A stretch of 64,000 nucleotides of DNA from the NCBI RefSeq assembly GCF_027460065.1, contig NZ_JAPYZZ010000015.1, positions 1 to 64,000 on the forward strand. The letters run 5' to 3'. Source of the stretch: Martinezella rhizogenes (GTDB taxonomy: Bacteria; Pseudomonadota; Alphaproteobacteria; Rhizobiales; Rhizobiaceae). Shown piece after piece: positions 41,022 through 50,455 of this stretch; position 1 is the stretch's first letter, and every line of letters begins with the position of its first letter. A program made the translations under genes and the position numbers. The notes under the pieces are model-generated. The model saw only the letters and a program-made list of their open reading frames with translations, searched no databases and was not told where the DNA came from.

Positions 41022-42593
41022 TCAGCCCTGATCGATGTCCAGCGCGATGAAGCGGCTGCCGTCATCCGTCTGGATCTGGAACAGCGCCTTGGAGCGTCCG
41101 TCCTTCTTGGCCTGCTCGAGGATCTTCTCGATATCGGCTGCGGAGGCCACCTGCTGGTTGTTGACAGAGGTGATCTTCTCGCCCGTCTTCAGGCCCCGGG
41201 CAGCGGCGTCGCTATCAGGGTCGACATCGGTAATAGCAAGGCCGTTGCCGTCATCGGAAGGCGAAACCGTCAGGCCGAGGCTGGACAGCACCTTCTCGCT
41301 GGAGGACTGGCTGCCGCCCTTGTCGTCGTTCTGGCCTGGCGTCGCCTTGGAGGCTTCATCGCTGGTGAGATCACCGAGCGTCACCGTTACCGACTGAGAC
41401 TTGCCGCCGCGCCACAGCGAGATTTCGACCTTGGCATTGGGAGCCATGCCACCGATGCGGCGCGACAGATCGCGGGCATCCTTGACGGGATCGCCGTTGA
41501 CGGCGGTGATGATATCACCCTGCTTGATGCCGGCCTTGTCACCCGGGGAACCGGACTGCGGCGAAACGACGAGAGCGCCCTTGGCTTCGGAGAGGCCGAG
41601 CGATTCGGCGATATCCTTGCTGACCGGCTGGATCTGCACACCGAGCCAACCGCGCTCGACCTTGCCGTCCTTCTGCAGGTCGGCGATCACATCCTTGGCG
41701 ACCGAGGACGGGATGGCGAAGGCGATGCCGACATTGCCGCCGGAGGGCGAGAAGATGGCGGTGTTGATGCCGACCACTTCGCCATTCAGGTTAAAGGCGG
41801 GGCCACCGGAGTTGCCACGGTTCACGGCAGCGTCGATCTGCAGATAGTCGTCATAGGGGCCAGAGCCGATATCACGGCCGCGAGCCGAAATGATGCCTGA
41901 CGTCACCGTACCGCCAAGGCCGAAGGGGTTACCAACGGCGACGACCCAGTCACCGACGCGAATCTTGGTGTCATCGGCGAATTTCACATAGGTGAACTTG
42001 CGGTTCACATCGACCTTCAGCAGCGCCAGATCGGTGCGCGGGTCGCGGCCGACGAGCTTGGCTTCGAGTTCGGTGCCGTCATTCATCACGACAGTATAGG
42101 CGGAACCGTCATCGACGACGTGGTTGTTGGTGACGACATAACCGTCTTCGGAGATGAAGAAGCCGGAGCCTTGAGCGACCGGGCGCAGCGGACCCTTGCC
42201 GTCACGGTGACGGTTCGGACCACGGTCGGGGCGATCCTGGTTGGGGCCACCGAATTCCTTGAAGAAGCGCTTCAGCGGATGGTCATCCGGCAGCTGGTCG
42301 AGGCCGCGGCCGCCGAAATTGAAGGAGAAGTTGCTGGAATCGTCGGAAGCCGGCTGCACGTTCGACTGTACGCGAACGGAAACGACGGCGGGCGAGACGG
42401 CATCAACCACATTGGCGAAGCTCGGAACCTGCGGTGCGGTCACTTCGACGGGGGCAGCAAAGGAGTGGAGGATCGGTGCGGCGATACCCGTCGACAGCAT
42501 CAGCGCGGCGAGGCCGCCAACAGTCGTGGCCTTCAGGGCCGTCTTCAGCGAGGCCGTCTTCAGCGAGGAATGGCCGTTTTGCGAATGAGACAT
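41022..42593 (-). CDS. degP: DegP/HtrA-type periplasmic serine protease
   Basis: A 523-residue periplasmic protease and chaperone. A hydrophobic signal segment lies at residues 24-46. The catalytic triad is His158 (T-N-N-H-V-V), Asp188 (R-T-D-L-A-L-L-K) and Ser262 (G-N-S-G-G-P). Two PDZ domains follow (R-G-W-L-G-V-Q-I-Q-P near 325 and the C-terminal G-L-K-T-G-E-K-I-T-S-V). A Gly/Arg/Asp-rich loop (G-P-N-Q-D-R-P-D-R-G-P-N-R-H-R-D) precedes the protease core. The N-terminal tail carries a tandem LKTA duplication. AAGG precedes the ATG. It follows cycHJKL, an order known from other rhizobia. Confidence 0.94.
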   Translation of the reverse strand: MSHSQNGHSSLKTASLKTALKATTVGGLAALMLSTGIAAPILHSFAAPVEVTAPQVPSFANVVDAVSPAVVSVRVQSNVQPASDDSSNFSFNFGGRGLDQLPDDHPLKRFFKEFGGPNQDRPDRGPNRHRDGKGPLRPVAQGSGFFISEDGYVVTNNHVVDDGSAYTVVMNDGTELEAKLVGRDPRTDLALLKVDVNRKFTYVKFADDTKIRVGDWVVAVGNPFGLGGTVTSGIISARGRDIGSGPYDDYLQIDAAVNRGNSGGPAFNLNGEVVGINTAIFSPSGGNVGIAFAIPSSVAKDVIADLQKDGKVERGWLGVQIQPVSKDIAESLGLSEAKGALVVSPQSGSPGDKAGIKQGDIITAVNGDPVKDARDLSRRIGGMAPNAKVEISLWRGGKSQSVTVTLGDLTSDEASKATPGQNDDKGGSQSSSEKVLSSLGLTVSPSDDGNGLAITDVDPDSDAAARGLKTGEKITSVNNQQVASAADIEKILEQAKKDGRSKALFQIQTDDGSRFIALDIDQG

Positions 42594-42746
42594 GATGTAC
42601 CTTCTTTCTTCATTCAGACTGAAACCCGTGTGACCGGGGAAGCGGTGGATGATGAAGATATAGGAGGCAACACCTTACGGCGAAGTGTCTGAGGAATGAA
42701 AAATCCGTAATGTTGAAAAAGAACCGAAGGCGAAAATGAAATCAGG

Positions 42747-43214
42747 TTATTTTTCAATGAGATTGCGAATGCGCTCTTCTTCATCCGCACTCAGTTTTTG
42801 TGGGCGTTCCTGGGTGGCGCGGCGGCGCGAAAACACGAAGACGGCGAAAATCCCGGCAAGGGTGAGGCCGATGGGCGCGCCCCACAAAAGCACGGTGCGC
42901 AGGCTGAGACGCGGCTTCAGGAGCACGAACTCGCCGTAACGCGACACGACATAATCGATGACGGCCTTGTCGCTGTCGCCCTGAACCAGCCTTTCGCGCA
43001 CGAGGACACGCAGGTCACGCGCCAGCTCGGCATTGCTGTCATCGATCGACTGGTTCTGGCAAACCATGCAGCGGAGCTGCGACGTCAGGTTCCGGGCGCG
43101 CTGTTCCAGCACGGGGTCCTTGAGGACTTCGTCAGGATTGAAGGCGAGAGCGGGAGAAGCTGCAGCGAAGATGAGGGTGAGAAGAAGAGCGAGCCTTGCC
43201 ACGACCTCCCTCAT
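42747..43214 (-). CDS. cycL: Cytochrome c maturation protein CcmH (CycL)
   Basis: A 155-residue membrane-bound thiol protein that keeps apocytochrome c cysteines reduced for haem attachment. The N-terminal signal segment is followed by L-R-C49-M-V-C52-Q-N-Q-S-I, the conserved LRCxxCQ motif. A C-terminal transmembrane helix lies near residues 105-125 ([13 protein letters not shown]). Its ATG overlaps the cycK stop by four bases. The last gene of the cycHJKL operon. Confidence 0.93.
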   Translation of the reverse strand: MREVVARLALLLTLIFAAASPALAFNPDEVLKDPVLEQRARNLTSQLRCMVCQNQSIDDSNAELARDLRVLVRERLVQGDSDKAVIDYVVSRYGEFVLLKPRLSLRTVLLWGAPIGLTLAGIFAVFVFSRRRATQERPQKLSADEEERIRNLIEK

Positions 43215-45202
43215 TCCGCCGCCTCCGGCATTACAGCCCGCACCGGCTTCGCCTTGCGGGTCGGCGCACCCACCCGCAAACGTCTGTCGGAGAGCGAGAT
43301 GAAACCGCCCGCCATCATGAATAGCGTGCCGCCCCAGATGCAGAGGATGAAGGGTTTCCACCAGATGCGCACCACCATGCCGCCATCGGCCATGGGGTCG
43401 CCCAGCGAAACATAAAGCTGGCTGAGGCCGAAGGTCAGGATGCCGGCTTCCGTCGTCGGCATGCGCCGCGCGGTATAGAGCCGCTTGGACGACCAGACGT
43501 CAGCCACCTCCACACCCGCCTTGCGCACGGTGAAATGGCCGCGATCCTCGGTGAAATTAGGACCGACGGCGTGGCGGATGCCGTCGAAGGTCAGGCTGTA
43601 ACCGCCCGCTTCCGCCACCATGCCCTGTTTCATTTCCAGAACCGTTTCGGTCTCATAGGTGGTGACGATGACGATGCCGAGCACGGTGATGCCGAGGCCC
43701 ATATGCGCCAGCGCCGTGCCGAAGGCCGAACGCGGCAGGCCTTTCAAGCGGCGGAACGCGATGCCGAAGGCCAGTTTGCCGAAATTGGCGCGATACCACA
43801 GATCGGTGAGCGCCCCGAAGATCAGCCAGAAACCGGCGGCAATGCCGAGTGCAGCCAGCACCGGGCCGCCATTTTCGATATACCAGAGCGCCAGCCCGGC
43901 CAGAGCCGCGACAGCCGCGGCCACATACAGCCGCTGGAAGGCGCCGAGAAGATCGCCACGCTTCCAGGCGAGCATCGGCCCAAACGGTGTGACGATCAGG
44001 ATCGGGATCATCAGAAGGCCGAAGGTGAGGTTGAAGAACGGCGCACCGACCGAGATTTTTTCGCCCGTCAGGGTTTCGAGAATGAGCGGGTAAAGCGTGC
44101 CGATCAGCACGGTTGCGGTCGAGACCGTCAGGATGAGGTTGTTGAGAACGAGCGATCCCTCACGCGAGATCGGCGCAAAGAGGCCGCCTGCCTTCAGCGA
44201 CGGTGCACGCCAGGCAAACAGCGCGAAGGCGCCGCCGATGAAGACGGTGAGGATGCCGAGAATGAAGATACCGCGGCTCGGATCGGTAGCAAAGGCATGC
44301 ACGGAGGTCAGCACGCCGGAGCGCACGAGGAAGGTGCCGAGCAGCGACAGCGAAAAGGTCATGATCGCCAGAAGCACCGTCCAGATTTTCAGCGCTTCGC
44401 GTTTTTCCATGACGAGCGCCGAATGCAGCAATGCGGTGCCGGCAAGCCAGGGCATGAAGGAGGCGTTTTCCACCGGATCCCAGAACCACCAGCCGCCCCA
44501 GCCGAGTTCATAATAGGCCCAATAGGAGCCCATGGAGATGCCGGCGGTCAGGAAGGTCCAGGCGGCGAGCGTCCACGGCCTGACCCAGCGCGCCCAGGCG
44601 GCATCGATGCGACCTTCAAGAAGTGCCGCGACGGCAAAGGAGAAGCAGACGGAAAAGCCGACGTAACCAAGATAGAGCAGCGGCGGATGGATGGCGAGGC
44701 CGAAATCCTGAAGGATCGGATTGAGGTCTTGGCCCTCGGCCGGCACCCGCTCCAGCCGCAGGAACGGATTTGAGGTGAGCAGGATGAACAGCAGGAAGGC
44801 GACGGAAATCCATGCCTGCACGGCCAGAACATTGGCCTTGAGCGTTTCCGGCAGGTTGCGGCCGAAGGCGGCGACGAGCGCGCTGAAAAACACCAGAATG
44901 AGCAGCCACAGCAGCATCGAGCCTTCGTGATTGCCCCACACGCCGGTCAGCTTGTAGAGCATCGGCATCAGCGAATGGGAGTTTTCCCAGACATTGCGCA
45001 CGGAAAAATCCGAGACGGCATAAGCCCGCGTCAGCGCTGCGAAGGAAAAGCCCACCAGCAGGAACATCAAGACCGAGCCGAGCGAGGCGACATCCATCAG
45101 CGCCCGGTCGTTGCGGCGCGCACCGATGACCGGCAGCGTCGAGACGATCAGCCCCACACCGAGCGCCAGAACCAGAACATAATGGCCAATCTCGTTGATC
45201 AT
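43211..45202 (-). CDS. cycK: Haem lyase subunit CcmF (CycK)
   Basis: A 663-residue polytopic protein that works with CcmH and CcmI to attach haem to apocytochromes at the periplasmic face. The tryptophan-rich haem-handling motif [12 protein letters not shown] lies near residue 235, with flanking histidines (G-N-H-E-G-S, and [12 protein letters not shown]). About 14 hydrophobic helices are visible. It overlaps both neighbours by four bases. Confidence 0.95.
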   Translation of the reverse strand: MINEIGHYVLVLALGVGLIVSTLPVIGARRNDRALMDVASLGSVLMFLLVGFSFAALTRAYAVSDFSVRNVWENSHSLMPMLYKLTGVWGNHEGSMLLWLLILVFFSALVAAFGRNLPETLKANVLAVQAWISVAFLLFILLTSNPFLRLERVPAEGQDLNPILQDFGLAIHPPLLYLGYVGFSVCFSFAVAALLEGRIDAAWARWVRPWTLAAWTFLTAGISMGSYWAYYELGWGGWWFWDPVENASFMPWLAGTALLHSALVMEKREALKIWTVLLAIMTFSLSLLGTFLVRSGVLTSVHAFATDPSRGIFILGILTVFIGGAFALFAWRAPSLKAGGLFAPISREGSLVLNNLILTVSTATVLIGTLYPLILETLTGEKISVGAPFFNLTFGLLMIPILIVTPFGPMLAWKRGDLLGAFQRLYVAAAVAALAGLALWYIENGGPVLAALGIAAGFWLIFGALTDLWYRANFGKLAFGIAFRRLKGLPRSAFGTALAHMGLGITVLGIVIVTTYETETVLEMKQGMVAEAGGYSLTFDGIRHAVGPNFTEDRGHFTVRKAGVEVADVWSSKRLYTARRMPTTEAGILTFGLSQLYVSLGDPMADGGMVVRIWWKPFILCIWGGTLFMMAGGFISLSDRRLRVGAPTRKAKPVRAVMPEAAE

Positions 45203-45711
45203 TTCGTCGCTCCGGTCTTGTCGGCCGAAGCCGCGCTGGTCGACGGCGTCGCAGTGGAAGGGGCTTCGCCCTCACCGCCGTGCTGCCACAGGCCCTTGTC
45301 CTTCAGCCGGTCGGCCACTTCCTTTGGCATGTAGTTCTCGTCGTGCTTGGCGAGCACGCTGTCGGCCACGAAACCGTGGGTGGCGGCGTCGAACATGCCT
45401 TCGGTCACCACGCCCTGCCCTTCGCGGAAGAGATCAGGCAGGATGCCGGTATAGCTGACCGGCACGGTCGCTTCGCCATCCGTCACCGTAAAGCTCACCG
45501 TGCGGCCTTCGCCGCGCTTGATCGAACCTTCCGCCACCAGCCCGCCAAGGCGGATGCGGGTACCGGGATTGACCGGCGTCTTTTCCAGATCGGCGGGCAT
45601 GTAGAAATAGGCGATTGACTGGCCGAAGGCGAACATGACCAGCAGCACCGCCGCGACAATGAAACTCATGCCGCCGCCGATGATCGCGAGGCGTTTCTGT
45701 TTGCGGGTCAT
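45199..45711 (-). CDS. cycJ: Haem chaperone CcmE (CycJ)
   Basis: A 170-residue protein anchored by an N-terminal helix (residues 10-30). It covalently carries haem in the periplasm: His123 in [11 protein letters not shown] is the haem-binding residue, with Tyr127 as axial partner. The OB-fold strands [13 protein letters not shown] precede it. The C-terminal 25 residues are Ala/Thr/Ser-rich low complexity. Its start overlaps the cycH stop (ATGA). Confidence 0.95.
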   Translation of the reverse strand: MTRKQKRLAIIGGGMSFIVAAVLLVMFAFGQSIAYFYMPADLEKTPVNPGTRIRLGGLVAEGSIKRGEGRTVSFTVTDGEATVPVSYTGILPDLFREGQGVVTEGMFDAATHGFVADSVLAKHDENYMPKEVADRLKDKGLWQHGGEGEAPSTATPSTSAASADKTGATK

Positions 45712-46880
45712 TGCGTCACTCCCTGCGGCGCGGCATCCTTCTGCCCATCCACGCGGATCGGTCCGGCGGAAACACCCAATTCCTTCGCCAGCGCCAGAAG
45801 CTGCCTGCCCTGTTCACCCTGTGGCGGGAAAGCCTGCAAACCTGCCCTCAACGCTTCACCGGCCTTGGCTTCGTTCTTCAGCACGGAATAGGCGCGCATG
45901 AGGCGCATCCACCCTTCGAAATCATCAGGGTTATCCCTCAGCTTGGCATCGAGGCTCGCCACCATGCCCTCGATCATCGCCTGCCGGTCGGTGGCCGTCA
46001 TGTCATTGGCCGCTGCCATATCCTCGGCGCTCGGGCCGGGTGCGGCAGGCGTCGCTTCGCCGCCGGTCCGGGCAATATGTTCACGCACCAGCGGCAGCCA
46101 GGGTGCGCCGGCCGGCGCATCGGCCTCCAGCGCCGCAAAGGCCGCGCGTGCTTCCTGCGCCTTGCCTGCCTGTTCCAGCGACAGCGCCAGATAAAAGCGC
46201 GCGCGCGGATTGCCGGGCTTCAGCTTTTCGGCCTGAGCAAACGCATCCCGCGCCGCTTCGATGACGACGCCGTCATTGCCGGCCACGAGCGTTTCGCCAA
46301 GGCCCGTCAGCCGTTCGGCGCTTGGTCCGAGAATACGAAGCGCGTTGCGATAGGCAAGCTCGGCATCGCCAAGCCGCAGCGTCTTGAAATAGATCGGCGC
46401 CAGAACATCCCAGCCGCCGCCATCCTCCGGGTTTTGCGCCAGATGCCTCTCGGCCCGCGCGACCAGCAGGTTCATGTCGTTGCCGGGGTTTTCAAGACGT
46501 GCCTCGAGCGGCATGTCCGGCGTGTCCGGACTGCCGTTCCAGATGTAAAGACAGAGGCCAAGTGCAGGCAGCAGGATGGTTATGAGGCTGGCGGCAAGAT
46601 TGTGCCGGCGCGGCCGGGCCTCTTTCGCCGTCACCTCTTCCGCCTCGGCGGCGGCCAGCAGGCGGCGGCCGATTTCGGCGCGGGCATAATCCGCTTCGGT
46701 CTCGCCGATCAGGCCGGCGGCGCGTTCGCGGTCCAGTTCGGCCAGTTGGTCGCGATAAACGGCAACCTCACCGTCACGGCGCGTTTCAGGCGCCTCGGTC
46801 TTCCGCATCAGCGGGTACATCAGGACGATGGCGACAGCCGCCGTCAATATCGCAACGACAATCCAGAACATAAGGCTCAA
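45708..46880 (-). CDS. cycH: Cytochrome c maturation protein CcmI (CycH)
   Basis: A 390-residue protein. Two N-terminal membrane helices (residues 4-22 and about 97-115) flank a cytoplasmic leucine-zipper-like region ([17 protein letters not shown]), and the periplasmic part holds TPR repeats ([23 protein letters not shown]). It chaperones apocytochrome c to the haem lyase. First gene of the operon; an FNR/FixK-type box lies 133 bases upstream at 47013-47026. Confidence 0.92.
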   Translation of the reverse strand: MSLMFWIVVAILTAAVAIVLMYPLMRKTEAPETRRDGEVAVYRDQLAELDRERAAGLIGETEADYARAEIGRRLLAAAEAEEVTAKEARPRRHNLAASLITILLPALGLCLYIWNGSPDTPDMPLEARLENPGNDMNLLVARAERHLAQNPEDGGGWDVLAPIYFKTLRLGDAELAYRNALRILGPSAERLTGLGETLVAGNDGVVIEAARDAFAQAEKLKPGNPRARFYLALSLEQAGKAQEARAAFAALEADAPAGAPWLPLVREHIARTGGEATPAAPGPSAEDMAAANDMTATDRQAMIEGMVASLDAKLRDNPDDFEGWMRLMRAYSVLKNEAKAGEALRAGLQAFPPQGEQGRQLLALAKELGVSAGPIRVDGQKDAAPQGVTQ

Positions 46881-47012
46881 TTACTCGAATGCGCGGCACA
46901 TGGAAACACGAAGCGCGGGGATGACGTGAATTTGAGACATCACGCCGCACCGCAGATCCCGTTTCGCTGTTCCGCCGTGCCTCTTCTTGTCACCGCGGAA
47001 GGCCCGTGACCT

Positions 47013-47026
47013 TGATTTACGTCAAA
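47013..47026. promoter_or_regulatory. FNR/FixK-type box upstream of cycHJKL
   Basis: TTGAT-TTAC-GTCAA, a match to TTGAT-N4-RTCAA. It lies 133 bases before the cycH start and five bases after the stop of the preceding lipoprotein gene. FixK/FnrN regulators of rhizobia switch on respiratory cytochromes at low oxygen, so control of cytochrome c maturation here is plausible. Confidence 0.6.
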
Positions 47027-47030
47027 CTGA

Positions 47031-47459
47031 TCAGATCAGCGGAGACCAGCTTCCGTCGTCATTACGGCAGGCCGCGCCGCGCACCCTGGTGTCGCGCCCG
47101 TCGACAGTGAGGGTATGGGAATATTGCCGGCAGTTCTGGTTGCCGACCTGATAGGGCGCATTGGCGACCACCTGACCCTTGACGTCATCACCGGTCCAGG
47201 TGACGGGCGTGCCGACCGGGGCCGTTTCCAGCGCCTTGTATTCCGCCTCCAGCGCTTTGGTCTGGTCGCCCCTGTCGAGCTCCACGCCGCTTTTCCCGAC
47301 GATGCCGCCTTGCAGATTGGCAAGGAAAGGCGTGGAAGGCTGGGCCGAACGGCCGAACAGGCCGCCGCCCGCCGGGCGCGTGCCCGTGGTGGTGCAGGCG
47401 CTCAGCATCGACACACACAGGATCGAGAGAAGTGCCGGGCGTGACACCAGCGAACGCAT
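47031..47459 (-). CDS. Outer-membrane lipoprotein, 17-kDa surface antigen-like
   Basis: A 142-residue protein. The signal peptide ends in a lipobox (M-L-S-A-C, Cys at about residue 22), so it is lipid-anchored. The mature part contains G-I-V-G-K-S-G-V-E-L-D-R-G-D and Y-Q-V-G-N-Q-N-C-R-Q-Y-S-H-T-L-T-V-D-G-R, the pattern of surface-antigen-like lipoproteins of alphaproteobacteria, with two further Cys. I place the start at ATG 47459 for the signal peptide; the frame is open to 47495 without a better ATG. Function unknown. Confidence 0.78.
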   Translation of the reverse strand: MRSLVSRPALLSILCVSMLSACTTTGTRPAGGGLFGRSAQPSTPFLANLQGGIVGKSGVELDRGDQTKALEAEYKALETAPVGTPVTWTGDDVKGQVVANAPYQVGNQNCRQYSHTLTVDGRDTRVRGAACRNDDGSWSPLI

Positions 47460-47580
47460 CGTCACGGAGCGACAGCCATCATACACGTCAACCAAACCCT
47501 GTCCTCTTTCCTACCGCATTGCACCTAGAGCATTTTCGCTGTTCTTCGAACCGTGAAAACACCCTAGCTTTTGTTCTTCC

Positions 47581-47624
47581 GCATTTCCTGACGGGAAACC
47601 GGGGTCCACTTTCCCTGGAAATGC
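47581..47624. repeat. Short hairpin repeat (copy 3 of 3)
   Basis: GCATTTCC ... GGAAATGC palindrome with GGGAAACCGG and TCCACTTTCCC inside, matching copies at 5765-5809 and 19233-19275. It lies between the feuQ-like gene end and the lipoprotein start. Confidence 0.7.
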
Positions 47625-47665
47625 TCTCATGTACCGGTATTGAATTTCTTGCCTTTTTTCTTGCC

Positions 47666-49066
47666 TCACGCAAGCTCTTTCGAAAGACCCGGCAAAATCA
47701 GATCGGCTTTCAGGCCACCGATGGCGCTGCGCGATAGCGAAAAGCGGCCATGGTATTCAGACACCACCTCGGAAACGATCGACAGGCCGAGGCCCGTGCC
47801 CGGCCGGCTCTCGTCCAGCCGGCGGCCGCGTTTCATCGCTTCGCTGATCTGTCCCGGCTCCAGCCCCGGGCCATCGTCTTCCACCGTCAGTTCCACCCAG
47901 GAGCGACGGGCGATTTCAGCGTCGGAAGACGGGTGCGTGCCGGCCGCAAGCGTGATGACCACGCGTGTCTGCGCAAAGCGCGCGGCATTTTCCAGGAGAT
48001 TGCCGACGACCTCTTCGAGATCCTGCTGTTCCATGCCGAGCACCGCGCCCGGCTGTTCGAAATTCAGCACGAACTGCTTGTCGGGGTTCAGGCGGCGCAT
48101 CACCCGCACCAGCCTTTCCAGCGCCGGTTCCGCTTCCACGCGGGCAAGGATCGAGCCGCGCTGGGCGGCGATGCGGGCGCGGGAGAGATAGGATTGCACC
48201 TGCGCCTGCATGGCATCGGCCTGCGCGCGCACCAGATCACCATGCTGCGGCTCCAGCGTGCGGGCCTCGTTCAGAAGAACGGCGATCGGCGTCTTCAGCG
48301 AATGCGCGAGATTGCCGACCTGCATGCGGGCGCGCTCCACAAGGCGGCGGTTGCTGTCGATCAGCGCATTGACCTCATTGGCCAGCGGCTGGATTTCACG
48401 CGGGAATTCACCTTCGAGGCTTTCCGCCTCCCCGCCCCTTATCTTGCCGAGCGCGACACGGGCCTGATCAAGCGGCCGCAGACTGTAGAGAATGGCAAGG
48501 CCGTTGACGACCAGACTGCCCAAACCAAAGACGGCCAGCGCCAGATAGAGGCTGTTGGAAAAATCACGGACATCGTCTTCGACGACATTCAGATTGCCGG
48601 AAACACGGAAACGCGCCGCCCGGCCCTCACCGTCCAGCACGACTTCCGTTTCCGCCACACGCACCTTGTTGCCGGCCTCGTCGGTAACGGCATAAAATCG
48701 CTCGTATCTGTTGTCGAAGGGGGCGTCGAGAATGCTGGGCACCGGCAGCGTCGACACGCCGAGCGAGGAAGACACCAGCGGCGCAGTCTGGAAATTGCCG
48801 AGCGGCTCCACCACCCAGTACCAGCCGGTATCGGGCTGCGAAAACCGGAGATCGCCGAGCTGCGGGCTGCCGGCCAGCGTGTTCTCGTTGGAAATCGTCA
48901 CCGAGTTGATGACGTTGTAAAGCTGCGCCCGCAAAAGATCGGTGAAGCTGCGCTCCACGCCCTGCCGGTAAAGCGTCGAAATGACGACGGCGATCACCAC
49001 CAGCGCCAGCGCCGACCAGGCGGAGGCGAGCAGCAGAACGCGGGCGGTGAGAGAATTACTTCGCAT
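47666..49066 (-). CDS. feuQ: FeuQ-like sensor histidine kinase
   Basis: A 466-residue membrane kinase starting MRSNSLTARVLLLASAW. Transmembrane helices lie near residues 10-32 and 180-200 around a periplasmic sensor domain. A HAMP-like linker follows, then an H-box N-L-A-H-S-L-K-T-P-I-A-V-L (a PhoQ-type variant) and HATPase motifs N-L-L-E-N-A-A-R-F, D-D-G-P-G-L and G-T-G-L-G-L-S-I-V. The combination with the regulator and the small periplasmic protein upstream matches FeuPQ of Sinorhizobium and Brucella, which responds to osmotic or envelope conditions and controls cyclic glucan export. It overlaps feuP by 11 bases. Confidence 0.78.
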   Translation of the reverse strand: MRSNSLTARVLLLASAWSALALVVIAVVISTLYRQGVERSFTDLLRAQLYNVINSVTISNENTLAGSPQLGDLRFSQPDTGWYWVVEPLGNFQTAPLVSSSLGVSTLPVPSILDAPFDNRYERFYAVTDEAGNKVRVAETEVVLDGEGRAARFRVSGNLNVVEDDVRDFSNSLYLALAVFGLGSLVVNGLAILYSLRPLDQARVALGKIRGGEAESLEGEFPREIQPLANEVNALIDSNRRLVERARMQVGNLAHSLKTPIAVLLNEARTLEPQHGDLVRAQADAMQAQVQSYLSRARIAAQRGSILARVEAEPALERLVRVMRRLNPDKQFVLNFEQPGAVLGMEQQDLEEVVGNLLENAARFAQTRVVITLAAGTHPSSDAEIARRSWVELTVEDDGPGLEPGQISEAMKRGRRLDESRPGTGLGLSIVSEVVSEYHGRFSLSRSAIGGLKADLILPGLSKELA

Positions 49067-49727
49067 CTGCCGGCGCTTGCATCCGGTAACCGAGACCACG
49101 GATCGTCTCGATCAGATCAACCCCGATTTTCTTGCGCAAACGTCCGACAAACACCTCGATCGTGTTGGAATCGCGGTCGAAATCTTGATCGTACATATGT
49201 TCGACCAGCTCTGTGCGCGAGACGACCTCACCCATGTGATGCATGAGATAGGACAATAGGCGGAACTCGTGCGAGGTGAGCTTCAGCGTCGTGCCGTTGA
49301 CGGTCGCCTTGGAGGATTTGGTGTCGAGCCGGACCGGGCCGCAGACCAGTTCGGAGGAAGCGTGGCCGGCGGCGCGGCGGATGAGCGCGCGCACGCGGGC
49401 AAGCACTTCTTCCACATGGAAGGGCTTGGTCACGTAATCATCGGCGCCGGCATCGATGCCCGCCACCTTGTCGCTCCAGCGGTCGCGGGCAGTGAGGATG
49501 AGGACCGGCATAGCCTTGCCGGCCGCGCGCCATTTTTCAACGACGGTGATGCCATCCAGCTGCGGCAGGCCGATATCGAGGACGATGGCGTCATAGGGTT
49601 CGGTATCGCCGAGATAATGCCCTTCCTCGCCGTCAAATGCCTGATCGACAACATAACCGGCCTCTTTCAGCGCGTCGGTCAGCTGACGATTGAGATTGGC
49701 ATCATCCTCAACAACGAGAATACGCAT
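49056..49727 (-). CDS. feuP: FeuP-like response regulator
   Basis: A 223-residue OmpR/PhoP-class regulator starting MRILVVEDDANLNRQ. The phosphorylated residue is Asp51 (I-V-L-D-I-G-L-P), Lys in Y-V-T-K-P-F-H-V-E-E. The winged-helix domain includes L-T-S-H-E-F-R-L-L-S-Y-L-M-H-H-M-G and V-F-V-G-R-L-R-K-K-I. The sequence is very close to what I recall of rhizobial FeuP, required for ndvA expression and symbiosis in Sinorhizobium. It is upstream of the feuQ-like kinase and overlaps it. Confidence 0.8.
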   Translation of the reverse strand: MRILVVEDDANLNRQLTDALKEAGYVVDQAFDGEEGHYLGDTEPYDAIVLDIGLPQLDGITVVEKWRAAGKAMPVLILTARDRWSDKVAGIDAGADDYVTKPFHVEEVLARVRALIRRAAGHASSELVCGPVRLDTKSSKATVNGTTLKLTSHEFRLLSYLMHHMGEVVSRTELVEHMYDQDFDRDSNTIEVFVGRLRKKIGVDLIETIRGLGYRMQAPADAK

Positions 49728-49820
49728 TGTCCGCCCTTTCCTTCCGTCCCGGCCCACGCGGTTGGCCGGTCATGCTACATGAGTCGGATTGTTTTCCGCT
49801 ATTTCGGCGATGCGGGCAAG

Positions 49821-50075
49821 CTACATCGGCACGCGCATCGTTACCTTGCGCGGGCGCTCGCCATTGCCCTGGACGAGAACGGTGACGACACAGGACTGAC
49901 CGTCGCCGGAAGGATAGACCGAAAGCAGCTGACCACCGGTTTCGCGCACGACGCGGGCGACGGCTGCGCCACAATCGCTGGCAGCCAAAATGTAGTGGCC
50001 CTGCAGATCAGCCTCGGGCGCCGTGAAACCGGAGAGCCCGGCTGCAAGCGTCGCGATGATGAGAGGTGATGCCAT
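49821..50075 (-). CDS. feuN: Small periplasmic protein, probable FeuN
   Basis: An 84-residue protein with an N-terminal signal peptide (residues 1-18) and two Cys (S-D-C-G, Q-S-C-V) that may form a disulphide. It sits 93 bases upstream of feuP on the same strand. In Sinorhizobium, FeuN is a small periplasmic protein of about this length, encoded beside feuPQ, that restrains the FeuPQ pathway. The size, export signal and place agree. Sequence identity was not checked. Confidence 0.6.
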   Translation of the reverse strand: MASPLIIATLAAGLSGFTAPEADLQGHYILAASDCGAAVARVVRETGGQLLSVYPSGDGQSCVVTVLVQGNGERPRKVTMRVPM

Positions 50076-50214
50076 TCTACAAACTTCCGCAAAAAACCGG
50101 GTGCGTCTCGAACCCTAGTGTGACCGAATATGTAGCGCAAAGCGTCTGAATGGCAAATGAATGCCGGCCCCGCCGCCGCGGTGCGTGGCGGGAACGGCGT
50201 TTTCGTGAGCCCCG

Positions 50215-50421
50215 TCAGCGGATGGAGCGGGTCGCCGAAAGGCGGCCGTAAAGTGCGATCAGACCGCCGATTCCGCCCGCAACGGTCACCAGCCCTTCGG
50301 CCAGCTCCCCGTGCAGGCCGGCGGGCAGATCGAAGCCGGCAATGCTGAAAAGCGGTGCGAAAACCGCTATCAGCGCGCCCCAGATCGTGCGGGATTGATA
50401 CCATGCCTTGGTACTGTCCAT
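50215..50421 (-). CDS. Holin-like small membrane protein at the end of the GTA cluster
   Basis: A 68-residue protein starting MDSTKAWYQSRTIWGALIAV. Two hydrophobic segments (about residues 13-28 and 38-55) are separated by a short loop (F-D-L-P-A-G-L-H-G-E), and the C-terminus is basic (L-S-A-T-R-S-I-R). The W-Y-Q-S-R-T-I-W-G start is typical of phage holin-family proteins. AAAGGACGAG precedes the ATG. It is last in the minus-strand GTA cluster, 34 bases after the baseplate gene, so it may help release particles. Confidence 0.6.
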   Translation of the reverse strand: MDSTKAWYQSRTIWGALIAVFAPLFSIAGFDLPAGLHGELAEGLVTVAGGIGGLIALYGRLSATRSIR

Positions 50422-50455
50422 AATCTCGTCCTTTGCGTTGTTTTTCAGGCACATG

